DNA of 64,000 nucleotides from GWE2-42-39 sp942493345 (GTDB taxonomy: Bacteria > Bacteroidota > Bacteroidia > Bacteroidales > Prolixibacteraceae): positions 3,162,001 through 3,226,000 of the forward strand of contig OW818695.1 of assembly GCA_942493345.1 (NCBI GenBank), read 5' to 3'. The notes under the pieces are model-generated. The model did no database searches. It saw nothing but the letters and a program-made list of their open reading frames with translations, and had not been told where the DNA came from. Shown one piece after another: positions 45,877 to 53,828 of the stretch. Position numbers and translations under genes: made by a program. Every line of letters starts with the position of its first letter. Position 1 is the stretch's first letter.

Positions 45877-47112
45877 TATTTAGTTTTTTGGTATTTGTTC
45901 CGCAACAATTTCCCCGAAAAGTGCATTCTTTCTCGGAAGTCACCAAAAATAGTAATAATTTAATAACAAACAACAGGGGCGTGGTAAGGTAAATATGTTA
46001 TTAAAATGTTCGTCGAATAGGCTTGTGTTTTACCTGTTAATTTTTAGTGAATTAGTGAAAACTTTGATTGTCAGCAGCTAATTGATTTTTGCATTTTTTA
46101 ACGAAAAAAGCAGTTTTTTTTGAAAAAGTTTTCAAATGAGGGAATGGACGATTGCTTTTATATAGACTTTATATCGCTATAGCAACAGTAATAGAATTTG
46201 AAGTTAAAGTTTTCAAAAGTTGGGCATCAATAATTGAGTGTAACTATTTGTTTTATTGGCTATATTAAAAATAAACAGAAACACAAAACAATGAATAAAG
46301 AATTCGGTTGCAGGCGCATTTGTGATATTTCGATATTCCTCACTTTTTGTTCGTTATTCTATATCTAAAAATGAAGAGAACCCAATAACCCTGGGTGCCG
46401 CTTTAAATAAGTTCATTGATAATCAGTATGGTTATAGCCTGTTCGATATAACGTTTATTGTTTATTAACTTTTTTATGTCCTCGAAGCCCCTGAGAAAAG
46501 ATAAATTATTGGATGACACGCTTAATAGAACAGACTCGGAGTGGCAGATGCAATTCGACCGCTAATGCCAAAATCGTTCTTTATCCTGTTGAATTATATC
46601 AAACTGGCTATTAAAAACTGCCAGAACAGAAAAGTTATGCCCGGAAACAAGCAAAATAAGATTTGCAAACTCATGGAAATACGATTTATATACGATCTAA
46701 TTGTTATACCATGTTCGAAACAAAAAGGAAACACGATAGAATACCCATCGCTCCCGGCTCCGTTCAACTCGGTGTATTCAATAATTTTCCACTCATTTCA
46801 AATTAAATTCCACTTAACAATTAGGTTATTTTTCAAAATAAATCTAATTTTATGGAAAATTAAATTAAATACAACGCTAAAATATTACCAATAATGTTAA
46901 AAAAGATAACCACAATGGATACGAGCTGAATGAAACCCGGATTAATTCAAAACTGAACGAAAGTAGGGTTTGAATTACGGATATGAGTTAAAGAAAGAGA
47001 AGCCTCCAACTCCCGAAAGCCGAAACATTCGAAAATGAAGACTTCAAATTGATGTTTAATCATAGAGGCCTAAAATTTCAAGAGACAGACCTCCTAAAAA
47101 CTTTACAAAGTT
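45877..47112. other. 1.2-kb AT-rich region without a supported gene
   Basis: No frame here shows family resemblance, a signal peptide or coding-like composition; the longest (46541-46894, plus) looks random. It holds the second copy of the 41672 repeat (46206-46425) and presumably the promoters for the EF-G-like gene (leftward) and the 47113 operon (rightward). Short gene-like scraps (for example from ATG 46476, 29 codons) suggest decayed coding DNA. Confidence 0.6.
46206..46425. repeat. Intergenic repeat, copy 2 (matches 41672..41792)
   Basis: 46206-46264 is 86% identical to 41672-41730. About 100 bp unique to this copy separate it from block 2 (46366-46425), which resembles 41736-41792. 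In block 2 one frame reads TLGAALNKFIDNQYG, faintly like the start of DUF721/DciA proteins, but the ATGAAG start is out of frame with it in both copies. Confidence 0.55.
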
Positions 47113-47343
47113 ATGAATTTAAAAAGTAAATTAAGATTCCCAAAATCCTTTGCTATTATTCTATGTTTGATAAGTAGCGCTATTTTTAGTGTTTTGAATC
47201 AAGGATGTGAGAAAGAAGATTATAATTCTCCAGATAGGGATGAAATTATAAATTCAATTGAATTTGAAGAGTATATTGCTGCAAATATTGAATTGGTTTC
47301 AGTATATCAAAAGGCAAATGCGATGTTAAAAACGCTAAGATAA
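47113..47343 (+). CDS. Small lipoprotein, possibly the 5' part of a split gene
   Basis: 76 residues. A signal with hydrophobic core (FAIILCLISSAIFSVL) ends in LNQGC (Cys near 32), a plausible lipobox. The mature part is a short acidic helix (EFEEYIAANIELVSVYQKA). No family recognised. The next frame (47352 onward) is also open backwards through the end of this gene, so a single-base change could have split one longer lipoprotein of about 290 residues. First gene of a rightward cluster running to 51773. Confidence 0.6.
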   Translation: MNLKSKLRFPKSFAIILCLISSAIFSVLNQGCEKEDYNSPDRDEIINSIEFEEYIAANIELVSVYQKANAMLKTLR

Positions 47344-47351
47344 GGAACAGC

Positions 47352-47993
47352 ATGAAAACAGGTGTTTCGCCTGAAGGTGCTACTTATAGAACTTGTCCAT
47401 TCAAGATAAATCAAAGTTTGCTTAAAAATGTTTCCGCAAAGAGGGCAGTATTTCTGAAAAAATACCCATCATTCAAAACCTACGGGATGGAGAGCAAGAA
47501 AGAACTAATAAAAAAAACGATGGTAGGATCTAAGCCTATAAACGAGTTACTCTTCAAAAAAGGATTAAATATAAAGGAACAACAATTGTTAAGGTTAAAA
47601 TCAGGATCAGTTGAAGGTTCAGTGACATATACTTATGATGATTATATGAACGCATTAATGGATGCGATGTGTTATTCTTATGAGAATCAACTTGAATGTA
47701 GCGGTTATGTCTTTGCTGATGGAACAGCTGTATTATATATCAATTCAAATGCTACCCCCTCTTCGTCAAGTTATCCAGGGCCAGTTTACAATTATTGTAT
47801 TGATGGTGCCGATGTTACAGTTTACAATGGGAATGTTGTTGAATCAACATACCATACTCATTTTAACTCCGAGAGATTCTCTAACACCGATTACAACACA
47901 CAATCAAACTATTATCCCAATTCTAACTTAATTATTTTATATAATGATTTCATATATGAATACACTTATGAATATGGTTATTTCATACCTTAA
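47352..47993 (+). CDS. Hypothetical protein, Tyr/Asn/Ser-rich C-terminus
   Basis: 213 residues, family not recognised. It starts 8 bp after the small lipoprotein stop and lacks its own signal peptide, which supports a shared origin with the preceding frame. The N-terminal third is basic and helical (NQSLLKNVSAKRAVFLKKYP). The C-terminal half is rich in Tyr, Asn and Ser (TYDDYMNAL, YNTQSNYYPNSN, YEYTYEYGYF), typical of secreted or surface material. It overlaps the next gene by 50 bp. Confidence 0.6.
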   Translation: MKTGVSPEGATYRTCPFKINQSLLKNVSAKRAVFLKKYPSFKTYGMESKKELIKKTMVGSKPINELLFKKGLNIKEQQLLRLKSGSVEGSVTYTYDDYMNALMDAMCYSYENQLECSGYVFADGTAVLYINSNATPSSSSYPGPVYNYCIDGADVTVYNGNVVESTYHTHFNSERFSNTDYNTQSNYYPNSNLIILYNDFIYEYTYEYGYFIP

Positions 47994-48609
47994 AAAAGAA
48001 ATATTTCAACGCAAGTACTTATGCTTTTTAACCCTATTTTTATTTGCAGGCTGGGGCTATGGTCAATCTGGAAAGGTAAAAATAGACCTTGAAAAGTTAT
48101 ATAAATCACGATTAGAAGAACACTTGTTTCCACAGATTGATACACTAATAGAAAAAGAAGTTGTTTTGTTCTTCGCGAAACCATCATTTAACCCAGAGTA
48201 TTCTATTCGTATTGTTGAGCGTGGAAATCAATCATTTATTGAAGGGCGTTCTTTAGAGAAAAATCTTTGGTCTGAATTATTAGAGCATATAAAAAAGCAA
48301 GATGAAAAATCATTTTCCCTAAATGTGAGCTTTTATTCAAAACTAATTAGCAATAATTTCAAGGATAGGATGCTCACTTCAATTGCGAATTTAATTCACA
48401 ATAAGAAAATCAATGATGAATTGCCAGTCGATGGAATAAGTTATGATTTTCGGATATTCGATAAAAGAGAAAGAGTTCGGTCGGTAGAAGTGAATTCTCC
48501 AAAGTCTGGCACCATCGATGATAATATGGTCAATCTTTGTACACAAATGATCAATGATCTAAAGAGCCAATCATTTGATGAGACAAAATACATTGGCAAC
48601 CTTAATTGA
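47944..48609 (+). CDS. Hypothetical secreted protein
   Basis: 221 residues; in-frame ATGs at 47944, 47956, 47968 and 47974 are all possible starts. A signal-like segment (YLCFLTLFLFAGWGYGQ) ends near residue 41 of the longest form. The mature part is helical and charged with no recognised domain. Its 5' end overlaps the preceding gene by 50 bp in another frame. Probably belongs with the O-antigen-ligase-like/transglutaminase genes downstream (46 bp gap). Confidence 0.65.
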   Translation: MISYMNTLMNMVISYLKKEIFQRKYLCFLTLFLFAGWGYGQSGKVKIDLEKLYKSRLEEHLFPQIDTLIEKEVVLFFAKPSFNPEYSIRIVERGNQSFIEGRSLEKNLWSELLEHIKKQDEKSFSLNVSFYSKLISNNFKDRMLTSIANLIHNKKINDELPVDGISYDFRIFDKRERVRSVEVNSPKSGTIDDNMVNLCTQMINDLKSQSFDETKYIGNLN

Positions 48610-48654
48610 TTTTGACCTGCTGTTTTCTTTCAGTAATGCAGTTATATAAACAAT

Positions 48655-50244
48655 ATGCTCTTCAGATTTCTATTAATTGTACCTTTTGCCGGAAGTGTAT
48701 TTATCACTTCCGGCAAATTTGTTGATGCAACAAATACCCCAAAGGTATACTTTGTATTGGTGTTTTTGCTTGCTATGGTTATAACCCTTATGGTTAGGCC
48801 AAAACAGTTTAAACTAACTGGCGTTTTTGACAATAAAGCATTGTTCTCCGGCATTTTCATGGTTTGTTTTGTACAGGCTTTTTACGGGTTATTCCAGTTT
48901 GTGGGTTGGCTCCCATCAAACCATTCAGAATTTGCGATTACGGGTAGTTTTGATAACCCTGCCGGATTTGCGGCAATATTGTCGTTGGGTTTTCCAATAA
49001 GTATGTTTTTACTTATTAAGTCAAAAGGAGTTGAACGATATTTGGCAGCCACTGGTTTGATGGTAATTCTAATTGCTGTACTTCTATCAGGTTCAAGGGC
49101 TGGCGTGCTGGCAATTATAATTTCATCGGTAGTTTTTTTGCTGTTTCAAACAAACATAGCAAGCAAACTTCAGCAACTCAGATTTTATAAGTTGCTGGCG
49201 ATCTTTATTATGGTTTGCGTGGCTGCTGGTGTTTTCATTCTTTATAATCAAAAAAAAGATTCTGCCAATGGCCGGCTTTTGATATGGAAAGTATCTGCCG
49301 AAATGATAAAAGAAAAACCTATTTTGGGTCATGGATATGGGATGTTTCAGGCAAAATACATGGATTACCAGGCTGAATATTTCAAAAACAACCCCAATTC
49401 AAAATTTGAACTCCTTGCCGATAATGTAAAGCACCCGTTCAATGAATTTATAAAGATCGCTGTAGAATTTGGGATGATTGGATTGACAATAATTCTTTTA
49501 CTTATTCTTTTCATTTTCGGGAAAATAATAAAATCAAAGAATGGGGATAGGGAGCTTGTTTTGAGCGGGCTGGCATCTTTTCTGGTATTTGCCTGTTTTT
49601 CGTATCCATTGCAATATATTGCAATCTGGTTATTACTTGCGTTTTACTTTTCAGTGTTGTTGCCATCGAAAAAAATCGAAATAAAGAATGCCACAATTTC
49701 AATTATCACAAGAAGTGTGGTTGTTCTAGCTTGTACTTTTTCTATAGTTCATACTTTCAGGCTAATAAATGCAGAAATTAAATGGAAAACAATTGCTGTG
49801 AGTTCATTACGTGGAAAAACCGAAAAAATGTTGCCGGAATACGAAAAGCTGTATTCAACATCATTAAAACATAATCCATTCTTTTTATACAATTACGGAG
49901 CAGAATTGAATGTTGCAGGGAAGTTCGATCAAAGCATTAACATTCTGACTGAGTGTGAAAAACGTTTCAGTGATTATGATTTACAGATGTTGCTTGCTGA
50001 TAATTGCTACAAAAAAGGCGAATCAGGAAAGGCAATTCAGACATATCAACACGCTTCAAATATGATCCCTTGTAGGTTTCTTCCAATTTATCAAATCTTT
50101 GAAATATATCGAAAAGCGGGTCAGAAAAATATGGCAATCAGGTATGCAAATACGATTGTAAATAAAAATGTAAAAATACCATCAGGTACTGTTTCATGCA
50201 TTAAAAATGAAGCAAAGGTATTTTTAAATGAAAGGAAACTATGA
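48655..50244 (+). CDS. O-antigen ligase/polymerase-like membrane protein with C-terminal TPR
   Basis: 529 residues. About ten transmembrane helices; the Wzy_C/WaaL-type core shows GSFDNPAGFAAILSLGFP near 100-117, LSGSRAGVLA near 143, and the large extracytoplasmic loop with GHGYGMFQAKYMDYQ near 225-239. After the last helix a soluble C-terminal part (about 395-525) has TPR-like repeats (NVAGKFDQSINILTECEKRF, YKKGESGKAIQTYQHASNM). Such enzymes transfer or polymerise glycans, some on proteins. The stop overlaps the start of the transglutaminase-like gene (ATGA), so the pair should work together. Confidence 0.85.
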   Translation: MLFRFLLIVPFAGSVFITSGKFVDATNTPKVYFVLVFLLAMVITLMVRPKQFKLTGVFDNKALFSGIFMVCFVQAFYGLFQFVGWLPSNHSEFAITGSFDNPAGFAAILSLGFPISMFLLIKSKGVERYLAATGLMVILIAVLLSGSRAGVLAIIISSVVFLLFQTNIASKLQQLRFYKLLAIFIMVCVAAGVFILYNQKKDSANGRLLIWKVSAEMIKEKPILGHGYGMFQAKYMDYQAEYFKNNPNSKFELLADNVKHPFNEFIKIAVEFGMIGLTIILLLILFIFGKIIKSKNGDRELVLSGLASFLVFACFSYPLQYIAIWLLLAFYFSVLLPSKKIEIKNATISIITRSVVVLACTFSIVHTFRLINAEIKWKTIAVSSLRGKTEKMLPEYEKLYSTSLKHNPFFLYNYGAELNVAGKFDQSINILTECEKRFSDYDLQMLLADNCYKKGESGKAIQTYQHASNMIPCRFLPIYQIFEIYRKAGQKNMAIRYANTIVNKNVKIPSGTVSCIKNEAKVFLNERKL

Positions 50245-51773
50245 AAATACGAATTTCAATATTATATCTTTTACTTATCTCGTGCAGCTGTTACCCCGGT
50301 AAAGTCGCAGATTCGTTAGAATTGGCAGGAGATAATCGCCAACAACTAGAAGAAGTTATCGGTCATTACCAAAATAGTGGAGAAAGAGACAAGTTACAAG
50401 CGGCTTATTTTCTAATTGCCAACATGAAGGATAAGGGGACCTATATCAACGAGTTGGTTGACGGTGACGGTAAGACTGTTGGATTTAATATCTCGGACTT
50501 TAAAAATGAAACGGAAGAAAATGAATGGCTGGATTCGATTAAAGCTGTCCGGGGCATTCTGCATGTACATGAAGATTTTTTACCGGATTTGGAACAGATC
50601 ACTGCCGAATTCTTGATAAACAACATTGACAGGGCATTTGAAGCAAAACATAATAGCCCATTTTGTGAAAGTATATCAGTTGCCGATTTTTACGAATATA
50701 TTCTTCCTTATCGTGTTAGTTATGAGAAATTGGAGTTTTGGAGAGATTCCGTTTTAAATGAATTTTCAGAACTAAAAGACTCTGCTTATAATTTTACAAC
50801 TGTCCTTGCAGCAACAAATTTCATAGATAACATTTTCCAAAAACGTTTCAAATATGGGGGCAGTCGTTATTTTAAAGAAAAGAAGATACGCTGTTATTCT
50901 GAGTTATTACATAACAAAGTCGGGAAATGCGATGACATGTGCAACCTTGTTATTATGGGGCTTAGGGCATTGGGTATCCCCTGTGGTTTTGATGGTCTCA
51001 ATTACAAAAGGGCATCAGATGCTGTGGGGCATGGTTGGTGCTTTGTTCTTGATACTAAACCTCACAAATGTTATCCATTTGATGCCCTTTCAACTAATGG
51101 CCCGGGTTTGTTTAACCTATTATACAAAAATTCGCCTAAAGTATTGCGAAAGCAGTTTGCAGTCATTAATAATAATTCAATAAAAAGTAACAGCTCAATA
51201 ATCCATCCTGATTTTTTTGAAGACAATTCATTAGATGTTACTTCCGAATATTTTGAAACAGTTGATATATTAATACCATTAGATAGCTTATATTTAGATC
51301 CTATTTACCTGAACACATGGCATCAAGGAAAATGGAAACCTGTGGATTATTTTTATAAGCCAGATTCTTTAGTTGCTACGTTCTTCCAGATAACAAAAGA
51401 TAATCTTTACTGCCTGACATCTTATCATTTGGCGGAAAGTACAGATATAAGTGAGCCATTTATTGTTAACAGATACGGAGAAATCAAATATGGTTCATCG
51501 CTTGGAATTCACAAAAAAATAGGATTGAATAATTTCAAGAATAAACAATTGGATAACGCTAAGAATGATGCTATGATTTTTGAATTTGGAAAAAACAAGA
51601 ATTACAAAAAGGTTTGCGTAAAGATTGTGCAAGAAAATATGAAAAAGAATGAATGGTCATTTTTATCAGACAGTATGGAAACTAATCGGTTTTATTTTCT
51701 ATCAGATTCTTTATGCACCTCTGGACGAATTTTTATTCTTAGTGAAGATGGGAAAAGTATAAACTGGTATTAG
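50241..51773 (+). CDS. Transglutaminase-like lipoprotein
   Basis: 510 residues. The signal ends in LLISCSC, giving a lipidated Cys near 15-17. Residues about 40-190 are helical. A transglutaminase-core domain follows: Cys in VGKCDDMCNLVIMGLRALGI near 230-249, His in AVGHGWCFVLD near 266, and Asp in CYPFDALS near 280, in the right order and spacing for a Cys-His-Asp triad. The C-terminal 200 residues are beta-rich. It overlaps the O-antigen-ligase-like gene by 4 bp. The target is unknown; it could be a peptidase or cross-linking enzyme acting on the small secreted proteins upstream. Confidence 0.85.
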   Translation: MKIRISILYLLLISCSCYPGKVADSLELAGDNRQQLEEVIGHYQNSGERDKLQAAYFLIANMKDKGTYINELVDGDGKTVGFNISDFKNETEENEWLDSIKAVRGILHVHEDFLPDLEQITAEFLINNIDRAFEAKHNSPFCESISVADFYEYILPYRVSYEKLEFWRDSVLNEFSELKDSAYNFTTVLAATNFIDNIFQKRFKYGGSRYFKEKKIRCYSELLHNKVGKCDDMCNLVIMGLRALGIPCGFDGLNYKRASDAVGHGWCFVLDTKPHKCYPFDALSTNGPGLFNLLYKNSPKVLRKQFAVINNNSIKSNSSIIHPDFFEDNSLDVTSEYFETVDILIPLDSLYLDPIYLNTWHQGKWKPVDYFYKPDSLVATFFQITKDNLYCLTSYHLAESTDISEPFIVNRYGEIKYGSSLGIHKKIGLNNFKNKQLDNAKNDAMIFEFGKNKNYKKVCVKIVQENMKKNEWSFLSDSMETNRFYFLSDSLCTSGRIFILSEDGKSINWY

Positions 51774-51783
51774 AAATAAAAAG

Positions 51784-51905
51784 CACGGTTGGTACACGCA
51801 CCCATAAATAATTGCCGGGGAGGTCGTAATTTTAGGGCGTAGCCCGCAATAAGTTCTGTTCAACTTGATAATAATGTACTCCGAAATCGGCAACTGCATA
51901 TCGTT
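51784..51905. repeat. Palindromic spacer, attC-like appearance
   Basis: Structured segment just after the transglutaminase-like gene. TTGCCG near 51812 pairs with CGGCAA near 51888, enclosing a perfect hairpin GGGCGTAGCCC near 51833. It ends with CTGCATATCG, like the CTGCATATAG of the segment at 22516. Together with 52165-52290, which ends in ACGTTAGGCTCC (GTTAGGC fits the integron GTTRRRY core), it brackets an AraC/GyrI gene remnant. Confidence 0.5.
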
Positions 51906-51917
51906 TTAGGATTTTAG

Positions 51918-52147
51918 GATTTTGAATCTATTGATATTTCAGAAGGATTATTTGCCCGATTTCAACATGTTGGGGGTATGGAAAAATAAAGACAACTGTT
52001 CATGATATTTATAAACGCATAATCCCCGAAAAGCTATTGTATGTCGATAGTGAACGTAATATCTTGCATTATGAACTTTGTGATTATCGTTTTCGATGGA
52101 ATAAAGACAATTCGATAATTGACATATGTTTGCCAGTAATTGGATAA
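51918..52147 (+). pseudogene. Remnant of an AraC/GyrI-type effector-binding domain
   Basis: Two adjoining frames give the C-terminal half of a GyrI-like small-molecule-binding domain: 51918-51986 reads ISEGLFARFQHVGGMEK, then after a frame change 51992-52147 reads TTVHDIYKRIIPEKLLYVD and later IIDICLPVIG before TAA. This matches the ARFxHxG ... IY ... IDIxxPI pattern at the end of AraC regulators with GyrI domains. The DNA-binding part is absent and a one-base deletion near 51987 breaks the frame, so it is dead. Confidence 0.7.
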
Positions 52148-52164
52148 AGACAAATGGAAAATAA

Positions 52165-52290
52165 ATTTTCCGGCGCTAATACCCGTCGGGCAGCCTGCTT
52201 CGTTGACAGAAAATTAGTATTTTAGAATGCAACTCTTCGCAGAAAGTTCGGGAAACACCCGCCCTGCGGCATGCGGCAAAACGTTAGGCT
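52165..52290. repeat. Palindromic spacer ending in an integron-like GTTAGGC core
   Basis: GC-rich segment from GGCGCTAATACCCGTCGGG to CGGCAAAACGTTAGGCTCC, directly before the DUF2867 gene. The terminal GTTAGGC fits the attC R' consensus GTTRRRY; the left end (GCGCTAAT) is only a partial match to the complementary core. No gene is visible in it. Confidence 0.45.
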
Positions 52291-52308
52291 CCATTTAAAT
52301 AGACAGAA

Positions 52309-52848
52309 ATGAGCAAAGTGATTAAAATTAACCAGATACCAGAGAAATCAATAATCCAAAAGAATTTTGGAAAAATTGATTTTTGTGATGCATACAAATT
52401 TCAATTAAAGGCAACTGATTATTCTGTAGACAAAGTAACGACAGCAATATTCAAGATACCTAAGTGGGTTGATAATTTAATGAGATTAAGAGATTTATTC
52501 GTCCAGGTATTTGGGCTAAAATCAGGAACCAAAGAAGATATAAAAATTGAGCCATACTATTCGATTGGGAGCAAAGCTATTTACTTTACTGTATCGGATC
52601 GAAATAAAAACGAAATAGTTATGGCGGAAAATGATAAACATTTAAATTTCAGAACATCAGTTATGATTGAGAAAGATGACATCAATACTACTGTATTTTT
52701 CTCGACAATCGTCCATTTCAATAATATCTTTGGTCGGCTTTATTTTTTGCCTGTAAAACCATTCCATACAACAATAACTAAATCACTTTTAAAACGGTGT
52801 GCAAATGAAATGAGCATGGTTCGCAGAAACACCAATGGAAATGAATAA
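52309..52848 (+). CDS. DUF2867 family protein
   Basis: 179 residues, cytoplasmic. Matches DUF2867: DAYKFQLKATDYSVDKV near 25-41, IPKWVDNLMRLRDLFVQVFG near 49-68, then IYFTVSDRN and near the end FGRLYFLPVKPFHTTITKSLLKR. Function unknown; relatives are sometimes fused to NAD-dependent epimerases. Its last codons lie in the block repeated at 22675, where only this tail of a second DUF2867 gene remains. It begins just after a palindromic spacer, so it behaves like a movable unit. Confidence 0.9.
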   Translation: MSKVIKINQIPEKSIIQKNFGKIDFCDAYKFQLKATDYSVDKVTTAIFKIPKWVDNLMRLRDLFVQVFGLKSGTKEDIKIEPYYSIGSKAIYFTVSDRNKNEIVMAENDKHLNFRTSVMIEKDDINTTVFFSTIVHFNNIFGRLYFLPVKPFHTTITKSLLKRCANEMSMVRRNTNGNE

Positions 52849-52946
52849 TTTCTCATGCGAATTCCATCTCGTTGAAAATTAGATTGAAAGACTGAAGTAA
52901 TTACGAAGATTGTAGAAACCAAAAACGAAAATTTATACAGATGAAA
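52805..52946 (+). repeat. Shared leader block, copy B
   Basis: Partner of 22675..22817 (about 94% identical over about 142 bp). It covers the last 15 codons of the DUF2867 gene, its stop, a 92-bp leader and the ATG of the following membrane-protein gene. In copy A the same leader precedes a DUF4419 gene, so unrelated genes share one upstream sequence. Confidence 0.9.
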
Positions 52947-53336
52947 ACAATTAATTTAATTTCCGCAGGCAGAATTTTAGCATATTCAATTTTAATATTG
53001 GGTATTATACACAACGTTGCAACCTTTACACCATTCATACAGGACGGTTTGTCTTGTTTGGATCAAGGTAATTTAAAGGCAATGATGTATATGAGTATAA
53101 TATGTGGAACTTCATTCATTTTAAGTGGAATTATTCTTATAATGCTACTTAAAAGAATTGAAGACTTTCCGTTTTTAAATTCTATAATATTCGTGGTAGG
53201 GCTCTTTCTTGCAATAAGTGGAGTATTATCCGTTGTATATATGTTTGATAATCCATTTGCATGGGTTGCTCTATTGTTGAATATGAGTATGTTTATTATA
53301 ACGCTTGGGTTGAAAGTAAAATTGGATAAAAGATAA
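52941..53336 (+). CDS. Hypothetical four-helix membrane protein
   Basis: 131 residues with four hydrophobic helices (about 10-30, 48-70, 80-103, 107-125) and short loops; no signal peptide or catalytic motif. The motif ILGIIHNVATFTPF near 19-32 resembles small DUF-type four-helix proteins of Bacteroidota, but no family is assigned. It starts at the end of shared leader copy B and its stop lies at the left edge of an attC-like palindrome, the arrangement of a single-gene cassette. Confidence 0.7.
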   Translation: MKTINLISAGRILAYSILILGIIHNVATFTPFIQDGLSCLDQGNLKAMMYMSIICGTSFILSGIILIMLLKRIEDFPFLNSIIFVVGLFLAISGVLSVVYMFDNPFAWVALLLNMSMFIITLGLKVKLDKR

Positions 53337-53475
53337 ACGTTGCCCAATATCGTGTATAAAACATTGAGGGTTTCATGGTATGCAAGCTGCGGTTCTCCGC
53401 ACAAACATTGAAGTACGCGGACAGGACAACGCCCGCAAGTCTGCCGCTGCATGTAGCTTTCAACGTTCGGCACAC
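53336..53475. repeat. attC-like palindromic element
   Basis: About 140 bp directly after the membrane-protein stop codon. Left end AACGTTGCCCAAT and right end CAACGTTCGGCAC: AACGTTG pairs exactly with CAACGTT, and GCCCAAT/GTTCGGC are each one base away from the integron cores GCCCAAC/GTTGGGC (RYYYAAC/GTTRRRY). An internal hairpin TGCGGTTCTCCGCA lies near 53388. This size and layout are those of attC sites. No integrase is in the window. Confidence 0.55.
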
Positions 53476-53540
53476 AATGACGGGAAATATTAAGAACCCG
53501 GTGAAACTTAAAATTTAGTACTGATTATTATAATCAACCT

Positions 53541-53705
53541 ATGATTAAGACAAAAGCAAATTTGATTTTTGAGCGTCGCGATAAGCACACACTCTTTATA
53601 AAAGTAGAAGAAAACCCCCTCAACGCGAAACGGATTATTACTGTTGGCCTCGAAGCCGGTGATTACCCCGACATGGTGACAATTACTCAAAAGCCAAAAC
53701 TATAA
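53541..53705 (+). CDS. Small hypothetical protein (54 aa), possibly a gene fragment
   Basis: 54 residues starting MIKTKANLIFERRDKHTLF and ending VTITQKPKL. Codon use looks coding and the product has alternating beta-type patterning, but no family is recognised. It lies just after the attC-like palindrome, so it may be a short cassette gene or the end of a truncated gene. The rest of 53337-53828 holds only the palindrome and a terminator. Confidence 0.35.
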   Translation: MIKTKANLIFERRDKHTLFIKVEENPLNAKRIITVGLEAGDYPDMVTITQKPKL

Positions 53706-53789
53706 CACGAGCTACCCGCCGGATTTTTACTACTTCGTTGGCAGCGAAGAAATCAATCTTTTAACTCCACGAGCAATCTGCCGAGACAA

Positions 53790-53820
53790 AAAAAGCCCCT
53801 GATTTCTCAGAGGCTGCTTT
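53790..53820 (-). terminator. Terminator after the DUF1080 gene
   Basis: Read on the minus strand, AGCCTCTGA pairs with TCAGGGGCT (one mismatch) and a run of seven T follows. It lies 9 bp past the DUF1080 stop. Confidence 0.85.
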
Positions 53821-53828
53821 ATGTTTGA

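Noticed and set aside
46541..46894. 117-codon plus-strand open frame in the 45.9-47.1 kb gap
   Set aside because: Composition looks random (Ile/Lys/Phe-rich from AT bias), no signal, domain or neighbour support.
53508..53690. 60-codon minus-strand frame in the spacer after the four-helix protein
   Set aside because: The plus-strand frame at 53541 looks more coding; this one is its shadow.
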